A stretch of 64,000 bases of DNA from Ascaris suum. Its lineage: Eukaryota > Nematoda > Chromadorea > Rhabditida > Ascarididae. Numbering within the stretch: position 1 is the stretch's first letter; every line of letters starts with the position of its first letter. The stretch is taken from assembly GCA_013433145.1 (NCBI GenBank), contig CM024176.1, forward strand, positions 8,170,520-8,234,519. Direction: 5' to 3'. Positions 23,801-35,638 of the stretch are shown here, one piece after another. The position numbers and the translations under genes are program-made. The notes beneath the pieces were generated by a model, which saw only the letters and a program-made list of their open reading frames with translations, was not told the DNA's origin and searched no databases.

Positions 23801-26800
23801 GCTCGATTCAAAATCTACACCTACAAAACTTGCAGAGCTCATTCAAGCTTGAAAAGTCCACTGAAACATTCATCTGCCTGGATGAACACATTTCTCGACA
23901 GTCTCCATATTAATCATCTTACTTTCGAAATTGATAACGAACCGATGATTTTCGTCTTAAAGTCCCTGTCGATCGATTTCACTATACGTTCGAACATCAA
24001 CTCAACTTGCAATTGAATAATATTTATCGACATTGAAACCACCGACAATCCCAAAAGGATGAGAACGAAATTACCAACTGCCACTTGATGATTTGGTGTC
24101 AAGTCACCGAAACCTTCAAGTAATAAACATCGCTATTTAGCTACGTCAGTCCTACATCAATGACCCTAATATTCCTTTGTTGATAATACAGTGACATCCG
24201 AGCTAATTATACGTTGCATTAATTTTATCAACACATGATCAATTGCAATTTGATCACTTCAATTGCATATTGTTTTCTGTGAGCAATTTCGATGAATTAT
24301 CCCAAAACCTCAGTAAAAAAAGTTTCTTTCGGACTTTTCCCACTCTATCTGGCATGCTCGCTTTACGAAACAGCAAGCAAGAATGCACTCATAATGTAAT
24401 TCATGTAATTCATAGTAATTTTCGATACTTTTTAGCGCTGATAACCGCTGTGGCAGAGAATTATCAGTGCGCAAAAGAGACTTTTGCCTCCAACGTCGAA
24501 TGTTTTGCATACCGGTTTTGCACTTCGTTTTGCTCGTTTGCAAAGCAAAATGAATGACTAGAGGAAGTGCCACTACAAAGAAAAAATTCGATTTTTCTAG
24601 AGCTTATTAGTCTTAATGTCGCCATTTTGGCTTCTTTTGAGAAATGAGGCGAGAGATTTGCTATCAAGCCTAATCGTACCGCTTCAAGATCACTGATCAA
24701 AATGAACCGTCTCAAACACACCTAAATCGACGACAGTATATTTCATGCGCATCTATTTCATCTAGCTATGGAATTGCTCAGGTGGATGAGCGCAAAGCAT
24801 CAACATATTGTAGCTATGAAGGTACAATTGTGTGTAAACGCCGGTAGACTCACAATGACTCAATCAGAGGAAATGCGACTTATATTTCTGAAGTTGTACA
24901 AGAACGGGTCCAACTAAAATCAAAATCGGTACTCAGGAGAACACCGAAATTTCAGGAACTCGGGGGTGAAATTAAAAGACGAAAATGCATCTTTCGCGCT
25001 GCCTCAAAGCCTTCGAAATCAGCACCCCAAAAAATATTTAACTATAACATATATGTGCATGTTCTCATATATGCGGATGTCCATTTGTTTTGTACTTTAT
25101 ATTAGTAGACTTGTGTTGAGTTGCACCTATTCAAATCCATCAACTCGTTACCGATGGTTGTGAGAGAAACAAAGAAGAAATATATCGATTCAAACAGTGA
25201 CCATTCTTCGAATATGCAAAATATCGATGCGCATAAAACCACCCAGAAAATGAGCATAAGTAAAGCTGCAGTCAAAGGTAAAGATTCGGCCGCTTCCGAC
25301 TCGATGGAGTCCCATTCGACACTCTGTAAAAGACTGTCAATTTATAAGACTTTATAAGACTGTCCATCCGTTGTGTTGTATAGGGCACAGAAAACAGCGC
25401 ATTGAATCATGAAGATTTTTCTGTCACTTTGAAGTGGCATCATTATTCATGGATATCTCAGAAGTCATAGAATTATAGAGAAACAGAACAGCGCAGAAGT
25501 ATTACATCGGTGTTGCATCATGAAACTGTGTTTAGAAATATGAGAAGAAAACGAAATGGAGGCCAATCACCCACATGTGGAATCACCCACATGAATATCC
25601 TATCTTAACATAAAGGAAAACCATTTTTGGACGAAGCGCACTCCTTATATTTGTGAGTTATAACAACTCCAGAAATAGTCTAGCTTTTCCAGCAAACGTC
25701 GCCCCGTAGCTAGGCAGCATGAAATGAGAGCGAAACACATTACTGAAGTGGAACATTCATGTGGAAAATCGGGTCCGAATAAAAAAGGTTAAATGCTTTG
25801 CACTATTCGGCCGGTCCGAATTACATGCATTAAAATTTTGAGTCGATGTGACGAAAACTCCCCATTTAAATGTTTCCACTATCAGAATATGTGATTCACT
25901 GGTGATAAGTCAAAAACGTTCGTGGGGCCCCTAAAAGTGAACAGGAGTAGTGGATCAGCAGGAGCAATATGCTACTTTGCAATCCCCTCATCTGACCGCT
26001 CAGTTTAATAAGTCATCAATACATCCAACACTCAAAATGGCGCCTAATATGATATTTCTGTCAACTCGAGGAAAGTTGATTCTTCTGATATTGCAGCAAC
26101 CCCAATCTATACGTGATGAACAACCAGACGGGCAATGGAAGGCGATCGATGTGAATGGATATTTCTCCATCCAACTATTTTTAACCTCTTCTCAGTCTAC
26201 TTAACCAACGTGAAATGTTATAAGGTGGTCAAACTGATGCTGGTCAAATTCAATATCAATTCTTTCGGACTTGATGCTTGATGCTTGGTGACTTAAAAAC
26301 TGATCAACATTGATTTCACTTTGTTATTTCAACTCTGAGAGTTTTACAGTTACAGTTTCCAGCAGTCAGTGGTCAGTGGTGCATCGCTCAAATTACATTT
26401 CCCGATTGCATGATCATTTTCAGAGCCGGTTTGACGACTCTATAGCTAGTTTAACTTGAGTGGCAGCTTATGAATGGAAGAACGGAATAGTGCGATAGGA
26501 TTGAATCGAAGCAGCTGAAGGATAAATTACTGAACTCCATGTGAGGATAGGATGAAGCTAAAGATGAACTTCAGAAGACTAAAGGCAACTGAATGCTGTC
26601 CATCTTGACCCGAACAACACTATAATAGTGAAAGAATGCACCTTAGCTTCGGATCGTTTGAAAATTGCTTTTTAAAAAGTTTGGCAAAATTGAGGCCAAA
26701 TGGATGAAATTGCTGTGTCATTGGACCTCATTACCTTTGTTACCTTTCTAAACTACTCATGTGAACAACTGATTGCATCTTTTTGTGCAGTTGCTACAAG

Positions 26801-29562
26801 CAGTGGTCCCTTTCACTAACGAATGCGAAACAAAACAGTGTTGTATGGGATCAATCTGTGCACGTCAACGAACGCGTAATTCTCTACGCTCCTTTGCATC
26901 GTGACGTTTGTAAGTCGACATTTTTATTTCCCATCGAGAAAAATCTGCAGCGCTTGTTCCACAGCTGTTAAGATCGAAGAGGAACACTTTGAGAAAAAAA
27001 TTCACTTCCAGCAAAAAGGTGATTGTTCTCAACTTTTGTGCAAGAGCAAGTGCATAAATATTTTTACAAAGCAGCATTGTTACGACGTGACTTCTATGCT
27101 TTCTTTGTCTATAAAGTATGATTCTCTGCGTAGTAATTCCACCTCGTGAACCATATGAATGCAGTCCACAGAGCAGGATCATCACCAATTTCCAATCGGA
27201 TTTCTGATTGAGTTGGATGTGAATTTCTAACATACAGACGCGACGACTGATTGATACATGCAGAATCTTGACTCGTTGCTATTCAGTTCACGTAAACATG
27301 AGTTTCTAACTGACGCTCTACTTAGCTACTTGATAATGCGCTATTCGACGCATTGTTGATGTTTAAGTATGATCGATCGTCCCGATATGCTGAAATAGAC
27401 AAAATTCATAACCTCGCTGCGTCCGTAAGCTTAGTGGCAGTTCTTTGTTGGCAGATCACTTTAGTTCAACGCAACGGTTGCATCGCATTGACAACTGGAA
27501 TAACTCGCATCATCGACTTACCACGATGTCGTCTTTATTCGTTTGGAAGATGGTTTCTTTTCGATTAGAAAACATAAACACGGACTTGACTTTATTAGCG
27601 ATATGACGCAAGTTGTTGATCCATAAATTTTGCATAATACAGAATAACAACGATCCCCAATCGTTTAGAATTGTGATAACAAGAGGTATACCAGCCGCCG
27701 CGTAGAACATTGTAAACACTCTCCCACCTACCGTTTCCGTTGCCATATCACCGTAACCTGTAACTGGGTAAGTAAAACATTCCATAGGCAAATAGAAAAT
27801 TCTATGGCTGGTAAACATTTTGCTGCAAACTGGTGCAAATTTTTCGCGATAAAATGAGCAAAATCACTTCAAACATTGAAGCGCTCTACATTCCAAATAA
27901 TTTTCGTCTTCGACCTCCCATCTATATCTTTGAGGAGAAGAATGCAAGATGATGCTGAACAAGCACTGTGATCCTTCTGCTTCTAAAGAACAATAGAACG
28001 CCTTAGCACCAATAGGGCTGTTTTTCTCTTAATAGAGATCCTCAGAGCAACATTTTCGGTTAGGTGACGCGATTGGGAGCAAAAATGTACTTGTCAGATG
28101 GTAGCTATTATAGAGTAGCATAAAATCGTTGAGGAAAATCAAGTCGACAAGAAGGTGCGCATAAAGTCAAACAACCTCAACTTTTGCATTTACCTATGGT
28201 GGTATAGACTGTTCCTGAGTAGTATAATCCGCCCCAAAGGGTCCACTTTAGTGGTGCGTCCTTCTCGACACCGAACCGCATCCGCCTGTCGTATCTGATG
28301 ATCATCGAACGCAGTTCTTTGAACGATCGTGCCGATGGCTTCGCAATGATCTTTCGGTGATAAGCCTGAGCATACTGCATTAAGTTGAGTGTATACCTTT
28401 GAAATCTTAAGACCGAAAAGGTCAAGACGCGCATCCGCTTTGAATCCTGCAGCTTTCAGAAAGTCGAGGAGGGGAGGGGATAGTATAGTCGTTTTAATAA
28501 ACTTATGGACGAGAAGATGTAAATATCCATTTTAATGGATCTATACCACTCTGATTTTTTCAATTCAACCATGTAGGAGTGCGACAACAAGACTTCCCTA
28601 GGAATTGAAAGCACGCACACAAATACTTTCGAAGCAATGACACCGTCCATTATAGTGGTGTTTTCCATGAAAGTGATTGCCCGCATTAGGCACCAGCAAT
28701 AATTCTTTCCTTACACGAGCGAATGCAGATGGAAATTTTTATCTTCAAATTTTCAGCTACCTCTAAACGTTCAATTCCTCGAATATGAGAAAAAAATTCT
28801 AAAAATCAAACCCGCGATAAAAAAAGGCTCGTATCCTGAAGGTGCACATGCAAACATACTATAGTTCATGGCTCGTGGGATGTAACTAGAAAACATATCA
28901 GGCATACACTACGAAGAACGCACATAACAATTTTCATGATGCGCTTTTCGCGGAAGCCTGTGGTTGATCACTAAAATCCCGTCGAAAAGGCATCATTAAG
29001 GAGCATTGTAATTCTCTTTTTGTTAGGTCCACCCTTTCTAAAAAAGTTAATTCGTTCAAGTGAGTTGCATAAGCACGAAAGCAGCCTTAGGTCAATCACA
29101 ATAAACAACATTGAAGCTCTCGAAACCACTGTTCGCATAAACAAATCAGGTTCCATGCGGACACACGGGTCCCACGCATGAGATTGCAAAAATTTTTAAT
29201 GGGACAGGTGATGAAGGTTTACTATTTGTACCGCAACATAAAATTGCAACACGCGGTTGAAATATTACCAGATTGTCATATGTACTGATGCGACCGACAG
29301 AAAATGACAAACTCAAGAGCCACGACCTTAACGATACCATAAAGAATTCACCTTTAGTTCTCGAAAGAGTCTAAGTTTTGCAAATTCACTTCGCCTCAAT
29401 GAGTAGGCCTTTGCATGAGCACGCTTAGCCAATTCGTTCGGTTGTTCGAAAGCGATAAACGATACGGCACCAATCACACTATATAACAGAAGAATAATAA
29501 GCAGGAACAAGTGATGTAATCGCCATTCATCATACTTTAGAACAATTATATTCCAAAACATC
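20611..29562 (-). CDS. TWK-class two-pore-domain potassium channel (whole gene span)
   Basis: Seen: exons at 29352-29562, 28194-28446, 27522-27757, 25152-25323, 23923-24113, probably 23244-23318, 22565-22667 and 20611-20812. They encode M1, pore 1 (TVYTTIGYGD), M2, M3, pore 2 (VSLTTIGFGD), M4 and a basic tail with RFMSKHQ and KAKMRNKSMQT. The product is about 480 residues, within the usual nematode TWK range. Known: K2P channels are dimers giving a background K+ leak at the plasma membrane; each subunit has four helices and two P loops, with filters GYG and GFG. The spacing and M2 signature (YAAAGIPLVI) fit the nematode-expanded TWK branch. Phases agree at every junction except between 23923 and 23318. 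Introns run from about 0.5 to 2.2 kb. N-terminal exons upstream of 29562 are possible. The exact orthologue is not assigned. Confidence 0.93.
22008..22028. repeat. Poly-C run of about 21 bases
   Basis: An uninterrupted C run in a wider C-rich stretch, inside the last TWK intron. It is a likely sequencing and length-variation hot spot, and the G-rich complement may form a quadruplex. Confidence 0.95.
22565..22667 (-). CDS. TWK channel exon 7: cytoplasmic tail with RFMSKHQ
   Basis: It follows CCTTTCAG, is read in phase 1 (DEQTKDDKLGHYIKEY onward) and ends CACCA|GTAAGC in phase 2. The end RFMSKHQ, continued by KKMLNDR in the next exon, is the conserved block after M4 in many nematode TWK channels. 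Confidence 0.85.
22984..23418 (+). CDS. Open frame antisense to the TWK gene (doubtful)
   Basis: About 145 codons open without an ATG (the frame begins at TTG). Residues such as PKIWQSTSEYLRQIIVPLLL and DADLWADVFVGSIQPKADSK look protein-like. A second plus-strand exon-like piece sits at 22262-22446 (CTGAGGCAG acceptor, then RYRNCLQDKTSQEIGKCKSR). Together they could be a nested gene in TWK introns, but no splice chain was found and no family is recognised. Confidence 0.2.
   Translation: MAFTFDFCDLGKTTACHVPWPRAVFYFKFPQKKGGELNSTPKIWQSTSEYLRQIIVPLLLLSNSTDADLWADVFVGSIQPKADSKLAYFLFWKDHVSANGGRFSRFLVSELICKRKEHFMNIDYVGLSLDHRCFTHLLFLLTME
23244..23318 (-). CDS. Probable TWK channel exon 6: start of cytoplasmic tail
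   Basis: A 75-base exon after CTTTTACAG, read in phase 1 as QLADKEARKASAIGANMVLP and a few more residues. It ends ATAG followed by GCAAGT, a GC donor of the strong AG|GCAAGT type, in phase 1, which matches the next exon. It does not match the phase-0 end of exon 5, so a small exon is missing between them or exon 5 uses an inner donor. A long plus-strand open frame overlaps it. Confidence 0.5.
   Translation of the reverse strand: MSSLTRKREKRPPLALTWSFQNKK
23923..24113 (-). CDS. TWK channel exon 5: filter GFGD and M4
   Basis: It follows TTACTTGAAG, completes the split glycine and reads FGDLTPNHQVAVGNFVLILL, then M4 with SMSINIIQLQVELMFERIV. It ends TCGAAA|GTAAGA, phase 0. The next plausible exon needs phase 1, so one junction here is unresolved. 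Confidence 0.92.
25152..25323 (-). CDS. TWK channel exon 4: M3 and pore 2
   Basis: It follows CTTTTACAG and ends ACCATCG|GTAACG, phase 1, again inside the filter glycine. It encodes an acidic linker, M3 (LTAALLMLIFWVVLCASIF), then EEWSLFESIYFFFVSLTTIG. It was missed by a simple open-frame search because it has no Met at its start. Confidence 0.93.
27522..27757 (-). CDS. TWK channel exon 3: filter GYGD and M2
   Basis: It follows TTACAG, completes the split glycine and reads YGDMATETVGGRVFTMFYAA, then M2 with GIPLVITILNDWGSLLF. It ends GTG|GTAAGT, a consensus donor, phase 0. The tail of the exon starts the M2-M3 cytoplasmic linker. Confidence 0.93.
28194..28446 (-). CDS. TWK channel exon 2: extracellular loop and pore 1
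   Basis: It follows GCTGCAG and ends ACCATAG|GTAAAT, phase 1, inside the first glycine of the filter. The encoded segment has the cap region, then WTLWGGLYYSGTVYTTIG. The acceptor is chosen because it is phase 0 with exon 1; an acceptor some 45 bases further on is a less likely alternative. Confidence 0.87.
29352..29562 (-). CDS. TWK channel exon 1: N-terminus and M1
   Basis: It begins one base before the ATG, straight after TTTTCAG, and ends CTAAAG|GTGAAT in phase 0 after 70 codons. M1 spans residues 18-38 (LFLLIILLLYSVIGAVSFIA), followed by FEQPNE, the usual start of the large extracellular loop. The start could be this ATG in a trans-spliced mRNA, or the exon could follow a further upstream exon. 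Confidence 0.88.
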
Positions 29563-29571
29563 CTGAAAATT
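29563..29571 (-). promoter_or_regulatory. Splice or trans-splice acceptor just before the TWK ATG
   Basis: The minus strand reads AATTTTCAG directly followed by GATG. An acceptor one base from a start codon with no exon recognised upstream is what an SL trans-splice site looks like in nematodes. It could instead be an ordinary acceptor for an internal exon with an in-frame Met. Confidence 0.5.
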
Positions 29572-29604
29572 TATGGGATATGCTCTGAGGATTACAAAAT
29601 TCTC

Positions 29605-32600
29605 ATGTTATTTGCAGTTATCTCAGTTTTCTTTGATGACTTTGTTGGATATTTCTTCATCTTCCCTGCCCATTCGTATCAGAAACCTGCAGACGAGCAT
29701 TTATCCCTATATATTAAAGGTGTAGATCGTATAGGTGTTATAGTGAATAATTTTACACTAAAAGATGAATTTTGCATATGCAAAGACGAAAGAGAGAAAA
29801 AACATGAGTCTGTTCGCTATTTCTTTCCAAGATTCACAATTGTAAATAAAAGCCACTCCGCCCAGGCTAATTACTACAGAAACCGAAAATGAAATGTGAA
29901 GATTGGCAAAATTCGCAACCGCATTCGCTATTCTCCATATGTCATCTTTAGCTCACTTAAACAACATGTTCCTTCATACACTAATCAGGCATAGACTTGG
30001 ACAAGGACGATGATAAGAGATGCTACCAATGCTGAGCATTTTCATTTTGTTTTCCATGTTGGTGTAGAGCGCACGTAACAGCTAAAAAGATCAGCGATAC
30101 TGACACTCAAAGCGATAAAAATCACAATCGCATGTTTATGCACAGGAAGTGCTATCGATGCCCAGAGGTTCAAAAAATTGAAGCCGCGTTTCTAATTGCC
30201 AATATTTTTACACATAAAATCTTACCAAGGAACATTCTCGCGATCTTCGAAAAAACATCATTCGCTTCCTGTAACCTCCCCACTTGCACTGTTCTGTGAG
30301 CCAGCAGATGACGTATCAGGAAATCAAAAGTATACAAGTTGCTGCTTCCGAATGGGTCGAAAATCTTATGTGCCACATCAGTGGCTTACTTGTAAAGGAG
30401 TGTGAACGTCGCATCCGCTACTTGCTAATTTATATATACGACAATTGCGCAGCCCAGCAACCAATTTAACTCCGTTTCAGTAGGAATGCTTTAATTGGAA
30501 AAGTGTAGGCAGAAAAAAGTTGTGAAATTACCCTGGATATTAATGCTTAATGGATGTCTTTTTCATGTTTGTATGGAGCATAATGACGCATCAAGACCAA
30601 TTATTGCTATTATAGAATGCAAGCATACCCGAATGACATTGTGCCACCTATCGACCGCGCGCAAATAAGCACTGATGAGATCTGTCCGTGGATGAGATCT
30701 GACTCTTTTTTCAGTCAAACAGACAGGCAGGCTCAGTTTAAATATATCAATGGATGGGTATGTGAAGTGGTACGATGAAGCGAAAAAAAGAAACAGAAGT
30801 GAGTGCTCACATGTACGAAAGAGCAATGCAACTTCTCACTTTAGCACACAAATTGAAAAGCTTGCGAAGCGAAAATAAGTTTCTCGAAATAGGACTATGG
30901 AGAATGTTGTATTAGAAATGACAACTATCTAGAGGTGTTTTCATTGTTGGATATCCTCAAAGCTGCTTCACGCTCGTTTTTACGAATCATTCTATAATAC
31001 TAGAAAAAAAATTCACAAAATTGCTGTACCTCTGAAAAGCATAAATAGGCCCTTTATTGAAGTTATTCTGCAAATAATCTCTCGTGTTCCAGACCTGACA
31101 ATCGTTTTGTACTCGGATTGATGCAAATAACATCTGTGCTCTCCGCGTCCACTTACAAGGCGAAATTTTTCTTGATGCTGCAGCTTTAAAAATCCAGCTG
31201 GCACGAAAATAAAGTTTGCAAGTCACGGAAACATCTCGGTTCTTCCCAAAGAACATTTCAGAATTGAACAAGCATGACTTATTGGGTGCAAAGCTCACAG
31301 TACACAGCACAAGCAATATTTTCTCCAAACCTCTTTTAAGCAATACCAAACTTTAGCCCTTAAAACCAACGGGGCAAACGCAATGCGACTATCATTATAA
31401 GTATTTAGTTTGAGATCTTTTAAAGAATGCCTACATTTCGTAGAAGCGTGACTTGAATATGAGAAGCCAGTGACTAAGGAATTTCTTTTAAAGACATCGC
31501 GGACTGCCAAATGGGAGGGTAATGGTGAGAGGGTGCCTGGAATTTGTGCTTCCCTAAAAATGAGACACGGAGATGTCCTGTGCCAAAGAGGGACATAGCG
31601 CATTATGGCCTGGAAGTGAAAGAAAAGAGCAAAGCTCTTTTGGTTCCTCCTCAGCCAATAACCGTCTTTTGCGAGTGCGAGTTAGATAGTTAAATTCGAC
31701 ATCGCTTTTACGGTCGTAAATGATCATGGGGCTGAAAGCGCTTTCTCGCAAGCTCACCGAAGCCTGCAAAAAAACATCAGAGCACGATTGGTATGTATTC
31801 AAGGCATTACAGGTAATTAACGCAAAATAAACAGAGTAGGCAGTGATCCCTCCAAGCGCAGGGTTTCTAAGAACTCATCACCTCAGGATAACTGGAGTTT
31901 CCAAATCACTTAATCGCTTCAATGCTGACTCAGCTTCCAAACAGTCGCCGTGCAGTATCGATAAAATAATGTTGAATCGGCGCCACCCAAGCGAACGGAT
32001 ATTTACGGGAATACATTGTAGAAGTGGACTCATTTGGAGAAACTCGCAGAGTACCTTGGAAGAAACATGACCACAGGGAACTAGAATACGAGGGAACTGG
32101 TCAACTGAGGTAATAGGTGGAAAAAACACCCGAGCTTTATTGCACCACAATCATTATTCGCTGTAGCCGTACTTCCAACTACAATTCCCGTAAGGCGTGC
32201 CATATGTACTGATCTGTTGCTCATTCAAGGCGACAGTTTCAGCAATAATGATGGGCGTCATACCCGAAATACGTGCATTTTTTTCAGGAATTTTGCATCG
32301 GTGCCGTAATCTTTTTCAGGAATTTTGCGAAGTGCGGCGGGTAAGGTAGACGTCACTCAAAAACTTGTGCACTTGGGCATACCTCGTACTAGATATGCAA
32401 ACTGAACCATAACTGGCACCTCATTTGCCCATTATATTTTCATCTGAACTGCTGCACAGCTGACGGGTATCAAGTAGACATTTAGTGAAAAAGTGATACC
32501 GCATTTGGGTGTACACTTTGGGTGTATGAATTCAAAGTTCAAACGCACCCAAATGCACCTGAACTTTGAGGTCCTAGAGCACGCCAATGTTATAAAAGAG

Positions 32601-32700
32601 TGCCAGCCTGACGTGCGTGCAGCAACACTTCTTCTGATTTTTTTCCAGCAGGTGTTGGCATTCTTTTTTTCCGAATCTTTTGCTCAATGGTTCGGACTAT
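29605..32700. other. Upstream of TWK: coding-like fragments, no firm gene
   Basis: Holds the TWK upstream region and several minus-strand fragments of unknown nature: 30190-30376 (DPFGSSNLYTFDFLIRHLLA, ending at a GTAAGA donor) and 31880-32108 (TTACCTCAG acceptor, then QFPRILVPCGHVSS). I could not join them in phase. A direct repeat of TTTTTCAGGAATTTTGC occurs twice at about 32282-32330, and a short inverted repeat (GCATTTGGGTG / CACCCAAATGC) near 32502-32557. Confidence 0.35.
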
Positions 32701-32725
32701 TCTGTTCGTTGCTTAAGCATCTTAC

Positions 32726-33045
32726 ACATCTATGCATTTCACGTCTAAATTTCGCTCATGCACTGCAAGGGCTGAGGTGATGAAATCATTTGATTTAATC
32801 CGGATTGAGATAATACCCTGTTGGACCGCGTTTTGAAATGTCTGCCGATCCTCGAATATTTCACATAAATATTCGTTGTCAAAATTGGCAGCGTCATTTT
32901 ATCGTGCAAAGAAACTTTCAGCCCATTTCTGTGACCCAATCATTCCATCATCAAATCGATTAATTTTTTATGTTCATTGTGTTTGATTTCTTTTGCTGCC
33001 GATGCGTGCTGTTCTTTTTTTAGTGTTTCAACTTTATTAATAAAT
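32726..33045 (-). pseudogene. Coding-like blocks with a frame change and in-frame stop
   Basis: On the minus strand one frame reads FINKVETLKKEQHASAAKEI and ends KLIDLMME then TGA near 32940. A frame offset by one then reads GSQKWAESFFAR, a TAA at 32901-32899, then NDAANFDNEYLCEIFEDRQT and on to a GTAAGA donor at 32725. Codon content looks genuine in each block. This may be a decayed gene, a live gene with sequence errors, or parts of two genes. The protein family is not recognised. Confidence 0.3.
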
Positions 33046-33049
33046 GAAT

Positions 33050-35638
33050 TTCCATTTCAGTTCTTATATAACAAAATTTTTGCCTTGAGTAGAGTGAAGT
33101 AGGCCATTCTTTATGAAGGCAGAGTACGCCATCGAACAATACTCTTTTTTAATGTTGAGAAGAGGAAGAGAACGACTATCAAAGATCAATAGATTGTCCA
33201 TCGGTTGCTGGGCCCTAGTGAAATACACTGACACGACACTGAGGAGCTCTATGCGCCGCTGTCCATTGTGCCTTACAGAAAAGCTTTTCACGTCGAGTGA
33301 ATTATCATTTGGACAGCATTCAAACAATCGCAGCAAAGTCAAAGTTCGTTAGCGCAACAAGTGTTGAACACCTGAATGAAATAGTTTCTTTGCACTTGTG
33401 GCAAAAGTACTAGTCGAGTGCAAGAGAGTTAGGGCATCGTTATGAAACAATGAATGCACCTGAGAAATTATTTGTTCTGCAAGTTGGCACGTGCAAAGCG
33501 AATTGTGGCGAACTTATGCAGACGCGAGTGCATGCATTGCGCCTGTGCGACCGCGTGTAAATATTTAAATGTGCATATAAATGTGTATGTGTAAAAGTGT
33601 ATGAGTGTGAAAGGATACGTAGGTATATCTATATCTCTGGGGATTTGGTTTCTGCGGTATGTCTACCAGCCTTCAACTCGGAATCATTGAAGGTAGAGTT
33701 AAGCAACTCTGGGGGTCGGTTTGCACAATATGAAAATCCCACAACAAAATTTCTATTAATCTATCACCTTCGAAGACACCCATTCATAATATCAAGTGCG
33801 TCGAATTCCCATACTTCTTGTATTCGGCCGAACGCAAAAAATTTGAAGATGAGCTTTAAAAATGCGTGAAAGATAGCATGGCATGCGCTTTTGAACCCCC
33901 AACTACCAAACCATCAAATTTCATTATCTGCCGCGAAATCCAATAAAACATGGGCAAGAATGTAACTACATTTTAATCGAATCGGCCGCTCGCCCGAAGT
34001 GCGCCTGTCCAGCGTATTACAACATTTTTCGGTTTTTAGGAACCATCAAGATGGCTACTCTACGCTGGCATTGCTGCGCATATTTTTTCATAAGTGGTGT
34101 CCAACGACGATTCATGCATCGGAGTGAAAAGGCGCATATTCCAGCATCTTCATTGACACGTTTACCAGTCCTTCAATATTATTTCCTTTCTATGACGATA
34201 CTTTTTGGAACATTGATTTCTGGAAAAGAAAGAGATCCGAAGAGCGTTCGACAAAAGAACGAAAACAAACTCAGAGGAGATAGCACGACATGAACTTTTG
34301 CGTCTTCTTCCTCTAATTTCATAATGCCATCACGTATATTTGGCGAACAGCAGATAACAAACAAACCAACAACAAAACTTGCAGAACTCTATATTAACCA
34401 GTCCCACCTCTCGTGCAAATATTCGTCGAAACTTTCGCTCCCTGTCATCCGACTATTCCGAAATGGAGCCCAGCGGATTGCAAATGCTACTAAACTTTTA
34501 GCCAATGTTCAAATGTCTCCATTTCTTTTCAGGTATAACGAATCACATCGAAGGTTCCCATGGAAAGTTTATATGGTAATTACTCATAGTTTCATATAAA
34601 GCCTATGGCGCATATCAGATTCACCAAGTCTCCCAACTCTAGACCCAGTGGCCTTACAGTTGAAACTGATGCATGATGGTAAACACATAGGCATGTAATT
34701 AAGCAGAGACAGGACATCGTCGCAATGCTGTTTGCTTACGAGAAATTGCCGTGGCGCATAAACCGCGAATGCAGTTACCGGAAATGAGGCATCGATCTTC
34801 AAAATATGTTATTTTCCTCACCATTCCTTCTGAAGACAAATAAGAAACGTTAACGATTCATACCTTAGTATTTATGGATTTGACAAGAGTTACAATTTTT
34901 GTGTCGATAGATGAGAAACGCCGAAATGGCGAATTGCTAGGAACCCATAGGCTGGTAGTACATGCAGTCCAAGCTTGTTTTCAGAACGCATCATACTCAA
35001 CACATTTAGAGATAAAAATTCTGCCAGAGCGATTATTATTCAGTCTCTGATAAGCAATTGTCTTCTGAAAAAAAAGGACTGAAAAAATTCCACCACCATT
35101 GACCTTTAAATGCAGAAAATGTGTGAGCTGGAATGAGGTGGAAAAGGAATAGTCTGGGTTTTGGTGAAAATTAAGCTAGAAAAACAACTTCGAGGCTCAA
35201 AAAATTTGCACACTCTCGAACACCTCAGAGCGTTCGATTCAAAATCGAAGACGATCTTGTGGCTGCAGCTGTGCACTTGGTGCTCGTCAGTGCGCTGAAA
35301 TCGAGCGTTGACACTGTCTCAGTAGAATCAACTCTTTGCTGATTGCAAGTAGCATTCGCACTTCTGTGCGAATGTTTGAAGAATATTGCAAACTTTTCAA
35401 CAAAGCGTGCACTTCCGAAAGCTCAACAAAATTGCTCAGAAATCAATAAAGAAACACGAGAAGTCGTGTTTACCGCTTTTAGGGCTTATTTCGTTTCAAG
35501 AAAATCAAATGGATCTTTAGAGGAAATCTTTGACTGGTAAACATTAGCCACATTCGTTACGTGGGAGCTATCTTCACCTGATGTAGAGGTGTTTAGGATC
35601 CACTGTCATATCCTTTGAATCAGAGCAATCTGTGAAGA
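33050..35638. other. No firm gene; isolated exon-like pieces
   Basis: Possible exons include 33070-33340 minus (MAYSAFIKNGLLHST) and 34786-34835 minus (KITYFEDRCLIS between TTGTCTTCAG and GTAACT). On the plus strand 35351-35538 is open with residues CLKNIANFSTKRALPKAQQN and ends at a GTAAAC site. None could be chained. Confidence 0.3.

Noticed and set aside
26865..27233. 122-codon minus frame within a TWK intron, considered as an extra M2-M3 linker exon
   Set aside because: No phase-0 splice pair, and exons 3 and 4 already join in phase with a linker of normal size.
28971..29189. Minus frame between TWK exons 1 and 2
   Set aside because: Exons 1 and 2 join in phase 0 without it and its residues do not resemble a K2P extracellular cap.
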